A stretch of DNA of 64,000 bases from Arctopsyche grandis (taxonomy: Eukaryota > Arthropoda > Insecta > Trichoptera > Hydropsychidae): positions 19,564,501 through 19,628,500 of the forward strand of contig NC_135358.1 in the NCBI RefSeq assembly GCF_051622035.1. Reading direction: 5' to 3'. Positions 27,101-42,400 of the stretch are shown here, piece by piece; position 1 is the stretch's first letter, and each line of letters starts with the position of its first letter. Below the pieces are notes generated by a model. The model had not been told where the DNA came from and ran no database searches. It saw only the letters and a program-made list of their open reading frames with translations. Made by a program: the position numbers and the translations under genes.

Positions 27101-30100
27101 AAATATGTTATCGAAGCATGTACATACATATTTGTGAAATTCATAACAAATTATCGTCAATTATGTAAACTTCAGCACTCGGAGAAAAGTTAACCGAATA
27201 GGTAGGTGTGTTAGTTGTCGTTTAATCTGCGTACAATTTCCAGCTCGAATGCCTGTTTCTCAAACTTACACACCGCGTAAATATTTATTGCATAAATGTC
27301 ACGAAGAAATCGAAACTGGTACAGCGATAATATAACAAAAATAAAAAAATAAATGTTATCGAATCTCATTCACGTTTCAATGAGAATTTTCTGGCTTCAC
27401 TGGCCAGACCACATCGTGCGTGGCGATGGCCAATAAAATGTGTCCCTGAATTAAACATTTCATGGTATGTAATAGCTGCGTAATTTTCGCAAGAGGTCTA
27501 GGAATTAAATCGAAAAATAATAAACAAAATCACTCAAGATCTTAGTCTGATACCATTCTATGTATGTATCTAACCAAGACTGTGGAGCGTGTAATTGATC
27601 AGTTTTGTAATAAAGAAGATTAAAGCGAAAGAATCTATTAAGTACAAAATATAATAGTATATTTATTAAAATAATTTTTAATTGCAGTATTAAGCTTGGT
27701 AGTTTCAGAGATATAAAAAATTGTGCAGCATAACTTCCTTATATAATCCCGTTCTGAAATGCGACTGGAAAGGACCTCTAATGGATTCACATGATATAAT
27801 ATTTTTGCACCAGAAGATTGATTTTTTTAATTAATACATATATACTTATTGTAGTTGATTCGCTCATTTAATCTGATTTTATCAATTCTTTTGTGTGAGT
27901 ACGGATATTTGATAAGATAGAAAAGGCGGAATCTCCATGTATGGAAATTCACATCAACGTTCATTTGAAAGGAACATCAATAGTTTGATGTATAGTAAAA
28001 AAATAAAAATCTAGAAAGGAAGCCAAATATGAAGATTTCGAATGCAAAACTATACTTTTAAAATACCATTTATCGTTTATTTTTTTTAGAACTACATATG
28101 TATCTAAATATGAGTAGATTACCGAATAGATGACAAATATTAATTGATAACACAGAGCAACAAAAAAATCACGTTTTTTACTTACCGAAGCGGGGACGAA
28201 TCAATCTTTACTAAGTTTGACCCACCGAATTCGAATATGAGATATGAGCGTTTAAAAAATTCGCAATTGCTACAGATTTTTGGCATAAACAAGAGGAAAT
28301 CATCAAAAATCAATGTCATGTTCAAATTCAGTGGGTCCAATTTAGTAAATATTGATTAGTCTTCGCCTCGGTATTTTTTTTTTGTTGCTTCGGTAGTTTT
28401 TTATATTGATTAATTAAAAAGGACTAACATCTAGTAAAATTAATAAAAAGCTTGTAAAAAGACAAGAATAAAGTTCAACATTTCATTATTAGACATCGGA
28501 TGGGTCATTATGGCAATGGCAAATAACAATACACCGTTCCAACAGTGTTTATAGTAAAGAGAGCAAAAAAAATTATTTCTACGAAGTTATCAATAGTAAA
28601 ACCCTCTTGGCCTAACTTTGTATGTAACTATTGCTGGTTCGTAGAAAAAAAAATGAATATTCAAATAAATATAAATAAAATAAAACTATTCAAATAAATT
28701 TAATAAAATGTTTACTATTGTTAAGGGGTTTATATTACAAATACCGAGCGAAGCCGGGTAAAAACACTAGTACTAAATATAATAATATTACAACTACATA
28801 TACCTATACATATTATGAAAGCACATATGTTCATAAAATTGAAAGAAGTTGTCTGTGACGAATTTTTATTTATTTTATTTTATTTATACCAGGAAGGCCT
28901 AATAGGTAAACCCAATGCGCCTTCCTGGTCAAAGACAATTATATAAACATATATGTACACCATCCATATATACACAAATACTTGCACGCATACACAAATA
29001 CACACACATACATACATAAATATATAAATACACATATATACACATACATACATACATACATACACACATACACATATACGGGTGCACCTCACGGGATCGA
29101 ATGTGAAATGCACGAAAAACCAAATATCGGAAGGCAAAGATCGAAAATCGAAAGATCTTAAGTCGAAAGATCAAAAAAAAAAGGTGCATGGTAAACGGTA
29201 CATACTCACTTAATTTGCGCGAGCAGGATACAACAGGAACAAGAGGATTAGGCTTTTCCTCCCGTATTAATGTGCGCGCGCAGAATACGGGAGGAAAAGC
29301 CTGTTCCTCTTGTTCCTGTTGTATCCTGCTCGCGCAAATTAAGTGAGGATGTACGTGAGTATGTACCGTTTACCATGCACCTTTTTTTTGATCTTTCGAC
29401 TTAAGATCTTTCGATTTTCGATCTTTGCCTTCCGATATTTGGTTTTTCGTGCATTTCTAATTCGATCCCGTGGGGTAGACCCCACATATACATACACACA
29501 GTGGCGGACTGGGACTGAAATTAGTGCATGCCAGGAGACAGAGGGGGCCCACCCAGGGTTAAAAAAATTTGTCCCCCCCCCTCATATAACAAAATTTTCT
29601 TCTTTCCATCACGCTAAAAATCAAGGGTAAAAAATAAATAAAATTTAAAAAAATGGGAATAAACAAATTTAGGTACAAGAAAAATGGCAAAAGCAAAATA
29701 GATCCATAAATTACATTGTATATTTCGTTTTAACCCTTGTCCTAGGTAAAAAGAATGCGGCATAAAAGCAGCTTTTACTTTTGGTAGAAAACAATCAGAG
29801 ACGTCATTTCAGCTTTTTCTTGGGGGGGCAGACAAAGATTGGTCAAATTGAATTTTTTTGTACACCTTATTGAGTTATAAAATATGAAAAAAATAAGCTT
29901 ATTTTTAAAAAAATATTATGTAAAAAGCCAAAAAAGCGCCGCAGGCGAAAATCTTTTTCCAAAAATCTTCACATGGTCAACAAAAATCGACCATCAAACT
30001 GTGTCACTAAAAAACTATCAATAAACTTAATTTCTACCGACTATCTATGTACATACATTAACTATGTACATAATGTACGTTATATTATAACAATAAATAA

Positions 30101-33100
30101 AGTTTTGGGATTATGCGATAATTCGAACTCAGAATCGACCACTGATCACATTTACATAATATAGAAAAATGTGTGTGGCTTTGTGTGCCTAAGTGTATGT
30201 TTCTGTGTGTCTTTTTATTATTTTATATATGTATATTAGTGCTTCCAATCCCGGAAGGTTTCTTCAGCACCGGGATTGCGGTGCTGGGAATTTCCGATCC
30301 CGGGATCCCGGTGCTATCGCCGGGATTTCAAATGTATAAGAAAAAAAAGTTCAATTGCATGTTTTCATATTTCAAAAACGTTCAATTGCATTTTGCAAAC
30401 TCTCCCGATGTTTCACGCAAAAAATACTCCCATATTGGCGTACTAATTTTGGGGGTTTGGCTACATTAAATTTTCGGTTCGCATCCACACCCATCCACAC
30501 CCCTGAACGTATCAAGCTGAAAATTTATATTTGTATTCTTTATGTACTAAATTTGATAAGGTTTTGGTCGGAAAGCAATTTTATTAAATAACTAAAACTT
30601 TTTTGGACCGAATTCGTTACACATGAAGTTTAAATCCATCTCATTCGTTGTTTAGGGAGAGAATGGACGTCTGCAAATGAAATAAAAATACGAGAAATAA
30701 AATCATTTGTTATTGAACCGATTCAGTAAAATATTAATTTAAAACCTTTCCTGAAAACAAAAAATATACGAACTTTCGGAAAAATAAACGTGATACATCT
30801 GTTTTTGAGACAAAATAAAGTAAAGGGGACCTTTCTAACGATTTGCTCCATAGGATGAACAATTTCTAAGAATTTTACCCGAGGCATACCATTTAAAAAC
30901 CAAAATATACTTGCTTCAAAATAATAAAATCTTTTTTTTTTCAAAGCATATAGCAGCGATTATTTTATTAGTTTACCCAAAAGTAACATACATAAGAAAT
31001 AAACGTATCATTCATAGATTCGTAGTATATCATTAATCATTAAATTCATAATATTTTCTAAATTCACACTATTCCTTAATTTAGGGGGGCGAGTGCCTCC
31101 CTATGCCCCCCCCCCAAATCACGTCCCTGAAAACAATGCATTATATTTTCAATTAATGTTAATCGAAAATCTGGATTTTGGGGAGGGGGCCCCTATCGTA
31201 TATTTCTTTATACATGGACGTGTCTACATAGATTAAGAATAGATTTTATATTCGGAAACTGTTTAAAATTGTGTATTTAAATCTTACTATATCGTCGAAG
31301 TATAATCAAATGTTATTTTGAAAGTATGAAGTAAATTTAAATCGAAGGTTGATGATGAATCGTCCTATCAAAATTGTTTTAAGCAATTCAGTTTATATTA
31401 TTCACGGAAATTTGTTTATTCCCATTTTTATTTCAGTAGGTAGTTGTTACATAGGTACATATATACATAATCTTGAGGTTGGAAATGGGCCCAGCAAAAG
31501 GGCCCACGCAAATATTGAAACTTACATTTCCAGCCTAATAAAAAAAGTTAACCGATCCTTGGTCTGTTAAAGCATGTATTAGTTGTTTGTGTATATCGTA
31601 AGAAATTTGTTTTGTTGAAATACCCAAACTTTAGGTCCCAAAGTGCAATATCCTATAAATTTTTACACACGTGAAATAGTTAAAAAGTTATTTAATTTTA
31701 CTGAGGGCCCATATTTTCCAACAGATAGTGGGGCCCACATGCCATCGGGCATGTTCGCTTGTATGGCCAGTCCGCCACTGCATACACATATGTATATATA
31801 CAATTAATGAGACATTTTAAGAAGAAACAACGATGGGAGAATGACATTTTTATTGGTTTTCATTTTTGTGCGATATGAAAACATATGTACATTTAAAAAT
31901 AATACACCCAACGTTTCATCCGAACAATTAGTTAATCCTAATGAATACATGCACTTAATCTTGGTTGGAAAATTCTAGTTGTTGGGGAAAAAACAGTACA
32001 TTTTAGAAGCCATGGATGATTAGTGCGTCGGCAATGGCATCCTCAGGCACGCCCAGTACTGCGTTGACAAACAATTCTTGTTCAGTCGTTCTTCGGCAAC
32101 AGTGGTGTTTGCACATCGTCAGTGTTGTGGCACGTGCTCTTGACAGACGATCGTTTGTTTTTCACACAGATCGAACAAATTTTCCACAACATTTTCCGAC
32201 TACGGAAAATCCTCGCTTTTCCAAGGACAAACAGGCTAACAAACGTTTGAAAAATCAAGGTACATTTATTTACACACATTATTAATTTCAACTTACTACC
32301 GTGGAAAACCTCACCAATACATCAACTTTTAAATTCTAATTATGCGAAAGGATGATGTTCATAGATGGGAACAAACTGCACTATCATAATATTTACTAGT
32401 CATCGTGTACAATTGTTCCTAAACATATGTATGCAAAAGTTAACGGTCTATTACTTCGCACGTTCAGTTATTCGCTTCATTTGATAGTTACGCGCGTTTT
32501 GTTTGTGTCACAAAGTTAACCTTCGCCACTCGTCGCAATTGAACGGTTCGCATCGATTGTTCGCTACGAAAATTTGGCACACTTTTTCAGACGGTGGTAA
32601 TCGCCTTACGGATTACAATCATTAATCAATTTGTTTAATATAAGAATAAACGACGCGAAAAATAATATATCTAATCAGACAACACATGTGCGTGTTAATT
32701 TTGCATCAAGGGAAAATGCATTACGGTCTTGAAGCAATTTACATACAGAGTTGAGCAATTAGTATGTTGTAATTGATCGGCGTTTACGATATAGATCGTT
32801 ATATGTATAATAAATACTGTTGCGAATACTTATAATACTCGTCCTTGTTATACAAAGTAAATTTATTTTCATACATCTGTACAAAAGCGCAACAGTAAAT
32901 AGAGTATGACTTGTGATATTATTGTGTTCTGATAAAAACAACTCGTCGATTAGATAATCAATTTCCAACAAAGAGGAAGGGTTCACTTTCTGTAACTTGT
33001 TACAAGGCATTGTAACAAGTTACAGAATGTTAAATGTTATAAATCATGGAAAGAAATCTAGATCGCATCAAAATTCGAACACGAGACTTTTAATACGCAC

Positions 33101-36100
33101 TAATGGTTTCGCGCGCAATTCCATTGTAGTAGCTAAGTGAATTAAAAAATCTATGTAGAAAACTTGAATGACTATATTCATTAATTAAAGGCAGACTGTA
33201 TTCGCATTTGTGCGTTTACGGTTTAAAAGCGAAGTTTACGTTGCCGAAAATTTGCATGAACGATCACCTGAATAAATAAAAACGAATGATTTATCATATA
33301 TATGTATATAAAATGTTTGTGTGAGATAACGCTCGCCGTACTATAATAGTCGTTTCGATTCGAAATATGTACGTCACAGTTAAAACACTGCCAACAAAAC
33401 TTACGAACATAACAGATCAAAAAAACTTCTATATATACTATTTGCTACCAATTTTTCCACTAGGGAAGTAAGTCTCTGAGCATCTATTGAATATTTATTT
33501 AATTAATTATTTTCTTTCGGTGTTTTATATTGTTTATATGTAGGTAGGTAGGTAGTTTTTACCATTTTTTCATAATAACCAATTAAATATAAATATATTT
33601 AAAAGGTATTTGAAAAAAATACGACCACGTGCTGATCGAACACAGGACCGACACATTTATTTTAAATTTTTTTTTGCGATGATATTTCATCGGGCACAAC
33701 ACTAGTTTATTATATTATTGTTAGAATTGATCTTCAAATGTGTGTGCGAAGCAGATAGCTTAAAAATGAAACGATAGGTTAATTGTCAAATCGATTTTTT
33801 GTTTATGAAATTATACGCACGAGAAAGTATCGAGAGAATGTACGTACGTCTTCTAAGTCGCAATTTATACGAAACGAGTTTAATGATAAAATCTATGCAA
33901 AAAATTGTGTCAACGAAATAAAAAGTGTTGTAAGAGTTTATTTGATGGGTAATAGTGGTCGTTGGTGGGAGAAATTTGGCGCGAAATTTTGGCGTCGAGT
34001 TAATATACCGTATTTGAAATAAGTATAATACAATATGTTACGAATGCTATAAATCTTTTAGTATATTGATTAATAAATATTGACGTTTCAATAAAACTAG
34101 AGTGATAGAAAAGTGTTGATGTGTGAGGCGAAAGGGTTAATAAAAAATTAAAACCTTTATAAACGTAGCTCTGAAGGTCTTCTTGGGGTTCAGGTAAAAA
34201 CAAGATTAGGGATGAGATTGCATAAAAAGCCTACAAACACACGTTGTCATACAAAAAATACGACATGAAAATATTTTAAACTATTAATTCTTTTGTTTTT
34301 AAATATATTTGATTTTGTGTGGAAAAAATGTGCATTTCGTATAATATTTAGAAAAAAATCATACAGTGTGACAAAATTTAACTTTTCGTAATGATCAGTC
34401 ACGAATGCGCATTATGATACATTTTGAATGAAAATTTCGAAACCGTTAGTCAATTGCAAATAGAGGCAATTTTTGATAATCGAAAAATAATGAGATCAAA
34501 TTTAATGCACAAATTAAGATTAAAATTTTAAATAGCTGTAATCAATATTTACTATTGACAATTTTCGTTAAAATATGATTTAATAAAGTAATATACCAGG
34601 AATGCCTAACAGGTAAACTCCAATGCGCCTTCCTGGCCAATTACAAACATTGCAGTTTTTTTTTTTTATTACATAAATCGCCGAATTTCGAAATGCTGAA
34701 AATATATTTAAACTGGTTTATAAATTTTATTGTACATAAGTCATATTCAAATAGTGGTGACATATGTAGTGGGTAAGATGGTTTTTGCCAATTTGATGGA
34801 GGAACAGTTTCAACAATGAAATCAGATAAATTGGCATACTCTGATAGGAAACGATCGACTTGAAGTCACAAATATCCAAATCTGACCAGCAGCATTAAAG
34901 ATTATACTCAGAATAAATTATTTTCAATCGAGGCCAGCTCACGGGATTTAACCCGGCGACCTCTCGGTGCTTAACATAAACGCAACCACCAAGCCATAGT
35001 GCTGGCTTATGTACAATATAACTTAACCAGCAGCGTGGTCTAGTGGTGAATGTTGAATTATTTCGTACTTGATGTTACGAGTTCGATTCCCGCTAAGTCT
35101 CGCTGTTGGCCAGACGTTGGTTTGTCGAGGTCGATCGTTTCTTATCAGAATTTGCCAATTTTTATGATTTTCATTGAAACGATTCCTGTAAAATTGGCTA
35201 TTGTTATATCTTAAGTTTCGCCATATTGCTCACCATAGATGTCTCTGTGGTTGTTTATCGAATATAAAAAAAATCGTATTGTTACATGAAAGTTATTCAT
35301 CGTTATTTATCGTATTAATACGATGTTTGTAATATCTGACCATAGATGTCAGATATTGTTTAGATTTACATGTATCTATGTAATAATTATGTGGACCAGG
35401 AAGGCGCATTTGGGGTTTACCTGTTAAGCCTTCCTGGTATATTTGTATATATGTATGTAAAAATAAAAATAACTGGCCAGATTGATTCGTGTATGAACAA
35501 ACTAGTATGTTCATGAACTTGGACTGTTACTTATACGCTAAAATTGAATTAATATAATATGTTGCAAAAATAAAAGAAAATTGACTTAAATAAGATACAT
35601 ACTTTCAAAATTCCGTTATAAGATTGCATTAAAAATTCAAATAGAGGTATTGCATATTCAAACGGTCACTTGTGCCTTATATGAATTAAATGTGTCGCTC
35701 GTACAAAAATACCGGTCCAATCAAAATTTGAGAATCGCAAATGAAAGAACTAAGAAGAGGTTAGTAAAAATAGACAAAGCACGCGCAGGCAGGAGTGAAG
35801 AAAAAAAATGGCGCTCACAGAGAAACTTCTGGACAGAGAAATCAGAGAAATTCTGCGGTTAAACGACAGAATGTCGTCAAACTTGTGAACGCACATCGAT
35901 GACAGGTGTTTAATCTAAATCGTAAATATAGTGTCCGATCGAATTAAGTATAGACCGTGGGCGACGCTGCTCCAGTTTGGGTATTGTTTGTGACCCAGAA
36001 CTTTAGAGATGCTACCTGTGCGTTGCGTATTTTCATTTTTGGTGGATAACGTGAGAGTTAAACGGTTTGCGAGGAAGAGTTGAACCATGACGACTTAACT

Positions 36101-39100
36101 TTTGTGCTGACTGTATATATTGGTTAAAATGTGACCGACAAAATCGAACTTAGAACCCACTTTCGAACGCGGGGCTGCCTTACAAATTGGTCTCGTTTGC
36201 ACAGGTGCCGGCCACGCACTATACCTGGCCATGGTGAAAATTACAATAGCACACGTACCTATAACGTTACGGAACTAAACAAGATCTCAATCTACTAACG
36301 AGATCTATTTGGTGTTATTTTGGTTTCAATTTGTCAGGGAAACGTGTGAATTTGTGATATACGACCTGTTAAGAATTTTTAAGTTTATCTCAGATGAAGG
36401 TTCTTTATATGAAGGTTCAATCTGCTCAAAACATCTCGCATCTTGTTTGACGTATCGACATTACCTGTCAATAGGTGCATATTGATCGGCATACAAACAA
36501 AATACAGTCACAAAAATACGAATAGTGTCAAAGTATTATCCAAAAACGGAATGGATACAAATTGTGCAATATGAGGGATAGATTTAGAAAGCATGAATGA
36601 ATACCAGCCAAATAGCTACACATCTGCTTGCTAAATGCTTCTTGAAGAGTCTTTTGTTTAGCACCGAGTCGACTGTCAACAAATGCTAATAAAGCATAGT
36701 AGACTTGAGCAATCATTGAGAACGATATGCATACTAATTGTGCACCATTAACAAATGTACAATAGCGATTCTCATCTACTTCTACTCTGTGTGATCAGAA
36801 GTGCATCAAAATGCAACAGAACATCGGTGGTTCCGAGTTCAAAGTCAAATGCCGTTGAAAATAAGGTCACGGAAGACGGTAAGGTATTGTGTGTGACCCA
36901 TACGATACTTTGATGGATGTATGCGTAGTAGATTAGACTGGACTGGTTTTGCTGCTGCGAGACGCAGCTCTAGCTGTCATGGAACTATCTGGTCAAAGTC
37001 GCTCAACCGTATTGCTTGTCACAGTGCAAGTCATTAGGGAACGGAAATGAACCCAGTATACGCTCTACATCAGAAAATGTTTGCAATCAATGGCTATAAA
37101 AACTGTGGAGAGAGTTCTACTGATAAGATTTGAAAGTGCAATAGTGTAGAAATATAACGAAACTGGGAAAATAATGTATCAGAACTTTTATTCCCAATGA
37201 TAAATTTGTTACTGAAGGATTTTAAGACAAAAACACACTTAAAGGAACGGCACGGCACGTCTTCGTGGCTTTGTCAATGAAGGGCGTTCACAGTTCATTG
37301 TTAATTCGTACGATCTTACTATTTCGTCCAGTTTCTTCTGCATTTTTTCAAATATGGGATTCACCGTTATCGATCATTGTCAATACAAGGATAAAATACC
37401 ACCGAAAACACTTTAAGGGGAGATTTTTGGGACTGCGTGCCTCGGTTATAGCTAGGCGTGCTTGCAGTTTGTTTGCATGTTCAAAAGAATCTAAAAAAAA
37501 AACACGTACCGCCTGCCTCTCAGTGTGTTCTCGACCTTAAGTACGTACATATATACATACTTCTTGTTCAAAAGGAGTCATAAAGTATTGTACCTTACGA
37601 AAACAACATAATCGTGTACATATGTACATAAGGTACTTTATTTATTGTAACGTGTGCAGTTCATAAGAGGGCATAGTAAAATGCGTGGGTCACGTACGAG
37701 TAAACGTGCAGAGCTCAAAATAAAATGCTACTGTATTTTTTGTTATAAAAATACACATACATTTATATAAGTAGGCTAAATAAATACCTTGAGTTCAATT
37801 TTTACCGTGGAAAAAATAGAAACGATTTCAATTTAACTTAAAAATTTACATGGAAATTGATAAACGAGCTATGTTACTAATGTGTCGAAAGGGGTGTATA
37901 TTTTCAAAGGATATCCTGTTGCTCCTAGACGACGATAAAAAACTGGTTCTACTTGGAATTAACAATAAGAAAAAGTTCGAACGTATCCTGGAGAGACCAC
38001 CTCGAAGTAGGAACAGAGTGATAAAATGGATTATACTACCAAGTATGTAGATCAAGTTACAAGACCGAGTAGATCAAAATTGAAAATATTATTATACCTA
38101 ATACATATAATGCTAATCAATTACAATTCTACAGTTGCGGCGATCCATCACGATCATTTTCCGATTTTGGACCGAGTCCTAAACAATACTGATCGTAACA
38201 ATGACGTTAGTTATATCGTTTGCATAGTTTTGACGTTAATCATCTAGTCCACGATGAGTAACGATCGGATTACTCATCGGATTAGTTTAAGAACTTATTG
38301 TAGTCACTGGACCATTCGGCGAATAAAAGGGTAGTATGCGTAACACTTTGAGGGCCACTGGCGAATCGACGAGGAAATACACAGCTGCCAGAACAATGGC
38401 TGGGAAACGACTTTTCACATCAACTTTTTTTCGAGATTTCACTTAGTCATACCCATACGCACTCCCAAGTAATTTTCATTCCATGTAAGCGAGGGTAATA
38501 AAATATCAGCAGTGCAACTCACGCTCGCAATGCGAGTCGTAAAAGTTATATGTTAAGAAAAGGAAGAAAGTAAAATTGTATTGTGTTGTAAATATATATG
38601 AACCTATTGGAATTTTTCATTTTGTCTCAGGTGGCGGAATCACCAAAGTCGACTAAGCAGATCCATTGGAACATGTCCTCGGAAGCTGAACGAGGAGGTG
38701 ACCCACAAGTGAAGAAGGCAGAGAATGGAGGTCATCAAAGGCAGTCACCCACTAGTTACGTGAAGGAACATTGGTCGACAGCTCTCAAGATAATAGAACT
38801 GGTATGAAGGATTGTATGAAAGCAGATTCACATTGAGAAAAATGTAGATTTCTAGTCATTCTACCTATAATATTAGTATCTACATGTTACATGAATTAAA
38901 TTGTTCGTAACTTGAATTGTAAATTATTTTTTATAGTATACTATATTTTGATTCAAATTTTACCGCCAGATATTATATTTTGTTGTTTGGTTTGTTACTT
39001 TGCTAATAACTTTTAATTATATAGTTGAATCATAGATGTCACTACTTTTTTTAAAGAAAATATAAATTTCTACTGCATGTACATAATGTACATATATGTA

Positions 39101-39417
39101 TGTATATAGAGTAGGTTTTAAATGCATCAGAAACAAATACGTGTAAATTGGAACTGATTAGTATACAATGATTATAAATATTTTATTTATTACTATTAGT
39201 TCCACCCCGGCTCGGTATTCATAACATTCATTTGTTTATTTTTTTTTTATTTATTTGAATATTTAACGACAGCCAATCAGAAACTATTTTTTACATATAT
39301 ATGTAGTGTAAATAGTGATATAAAATACACCTTCATTAGATACAAATATTGTACATATGTACCTATGTATATATGTATATGTATATATGTATTTTTGTAT
39401 GTATGTATATGTATATG

Positions 39418-39492
<75 letters not shown>

Positions 39493-42400
39493 CTAAATAT
39501 TTAAATAATTGATAAATATTTAAATAATTGGAAAAACTTTTAAAGAAAATGGATAGTAATTGTTAGAGGTAGGATAGTCACAGTGCTATCCATTGTTCGG
39601 CAAACCTTTAACAATGCATTTACAACCTTTGAACAATACACGGCACCCTCAGGCTCCGGTGACTAGTAATTATCATGAAAAATACCTATGAATGACCTTA
39701 ATTTAAATCATAAAAAAAAATCTTTAATATTTCAATGTCACAAACCAAGCGGAATTAAATCATCAACTAATATAAATTGTAATAATAAATTGTGTCATTG
39801 TTTACAGAAAAAAAAACTAAAACCATTGTTCGAGATGGTACTAAATTTTAACTTAAATTATGATTGATTTTAGCTATTCGCCATATTCTGCATCGGCTTG
39901 ATCGTAGACCCGGTCAACTATGGAAGACTTCAGAACAACCTCCATCATATCGCCATGATTTTCACAGCATTTGGAGGTACTAACACATTTATAACGATTA
40001 CATGAAATAGTAACGAATAAAGCTGCCGTATGAAAAAAGCGACAAGAATCTAATGCGATTTAAATTGGCCCATAAATATGCGTTAAGTGCAAATTTATTT
40101 ACGACATTCTCACTAGGTAGTGTTTTATTCGTCATGACTAAAAAGAAAATTATGGTAATTACATATGTGATTTACAGCGACGTTTCATTCTAAAATGTCG
40201 CATGTAATTTAATTCGAGCTCCGGATTTTTTTTATGTACAACATTAAAAGTACAATTCGATGTAATTAAGTCATTATACAATAGTATCTATTTGTATTTA
40301 TGGATATGGATATTTTGGTCCAAGTCGTAACTGAGGAAGCTTTTGCACAATCGTGGTACACAGGTGTGCCATTGGACAAAATACAATATGTACCATGAAT
40401 CACGTATTATTGAAGCAATTAACCATACTTATGAGAGTCGTTATTGTGAATAATGGGATGGTGGACCAAAACAGGTGTCGTCAATCGATGTCTAGCGACC
40501 TTGCTTATTCTACGTGTTTCGCCATATACACATTTCAATTGTAGAAAATTACAATTGTTATTATGCACTACTGACTACGCAATGCATTTCAAAAATCAAT
40601 AAAAAGGCATAACTGTGTTTATTGTAAGCTGTTAAAAACAATAACAAATGAGTGCTTTGTTTGCAGGATACATGATAGTGAATTCTGTTTTGATCTTGGG
40701 AAGACTTAGCGGAGAGAGAATAGGATGGAAGACATCGGTCACTTTTTCGCTCGTAGGAGCTGTAGTTTTCACAGCAGCTGGTGGGGTTATCATTTCTGGT
40801 AAGATATCATAAAAATCTAATAATAATACTTGTTTTAATCAATGTAGTTTAACGTAGACATCATTCGCGGGAACTTGAATTTTTTTCTTAATTATTTAAA
40901 AAAAATATAAGGTTTCATAATAAATATATTTGCATGAGCAAGTATAGAAAAATTATGTACATATACATATATACAAATGAAATACATTGAATATACATAC
41001 AAATGGTCGATGGCTGGAGTGTTTCCCCTACTTTAAAAATTTGTTTTTAGAGCCAAAAATGTCATGTAAATCTTAACCATCCATTTTGATAAATAAATGC
41101 CAACTTAAGTAATGAAATGCAAACTTCAATTTAACCAGCAGCGTGGACTATTGGTTAGCATACATGCTTTCAAACATAGTGGTCACGGGTTCGAGTCTCA
41201 CTGGTTGCTGCTGGCCAGACCTTGGTTTGTGACTCCAGGTCGATCGTTTCCTATCAGAGTTTGCCAATTTATCTGATTTTAAACCGGTTACACCCGTTTT
41301 TGGTCAAAATTCGACCTTCGTTACTACTGGTAGTATCGAAATATAATGATTTCAATTTTATGTTCGTCGAATTGTTTTGAATTAAGAAGAAACTGTTGTA
41401 TCGGCTAGTTTTTTGTTCTTTAGTAGACTTTATTGTGCATGTATGTATGATAATTCCGATCAAATTTTTGAAAAATATTACTACAAAGCTGTTAGTGGCC
41501 GCAGCAAAATCATCATGATGGCTGCACTTGAGAGCCACTGCTAAAAATACCACAATTTCAACGATGCTAATCTTTCATTTATATCATAAGCAAATCAAAA
41601 TGATTTTTCAATTGAGAATGATAATAATAATAGGGACGATTTCGAAGAACTTGAATTGCTTTTAAAGGTTAAAATATACATATGTATGTTACGTATACAT
41701 ATGTACATCTATAAAGATGAAAATGTTTATAAACACTATTGCTCTAATATCCAATTAACGGTTTGGATAAACTATAATATAATACAACTTGAACACACGA
41801 GAATTTGATTAGGAAATAAATAGTATTACATGTATGTAGTAAGTGCCGAATCTAATAGCAAAAATTTTATATTAAAATTATATTTCAGATTGGACCAAGT
41901 ATATGTACAATCACGTCTATCATCCGAGCAAACACTACATGGACATGATGATTTCTTCGGGCGTTTTCGCCATTTTCTCAGCGGCTATATACGTCGTAGA
42001 CGCCATATTGACGTACAGAGAAGAACCTTAGGTTATGACTGATCAAAACTACCACTCTTTCATCCGAGCACGCTCAGATTTGTCATCGCAGCTTTAATCA
42101 TACAACAGTACAAAAGCATTCGATCATTATTCACCATCAAAAAACACGGCTATTTACATTTAAAATGAAATACATAAAACCTGTCTTTTGAAACGTTTAC
42201 TTGTATAGTGCTTTATTGAATAAGAGACAAATTCAATATTTTTTTGGAGTTAATAAAAAATATTAATATTTTGTAAGGGTTACAATTGTGTCGAATTGAA
42301 ATATAAGCCGAACGAAATTAAATTATAATTTTACATTTTATATCTAATAATAATATATAGACGAACCAGTGTGTATGAATCCATTGAATAAATAAGTAAA

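Noticed and set aside
29029..29078. CRISPR-like regular repeats (TACA units)
   Set aside because: Simple tetranucleotide microsatellite without spacers, in eukaryotic DNA.
28880..29630. Frames of 85-95 codons on both strands
   Set aside because: Reciprocal translations of the 404-bp palindrome and the TACA microsatellite.
35025..35110. Possible functional tRNA gene
   Set aside because: A and B boxes are present but the cloverleaf is degenerate and the same head occurs on several SINE copies.
37850..38050. 66-codon plus-strand frame as a possible first exon of gene C
   Set aside because: Its natural donor (CCAA|GTATGT) would join the 38631 acceptor out of frame and hit a stop at once.
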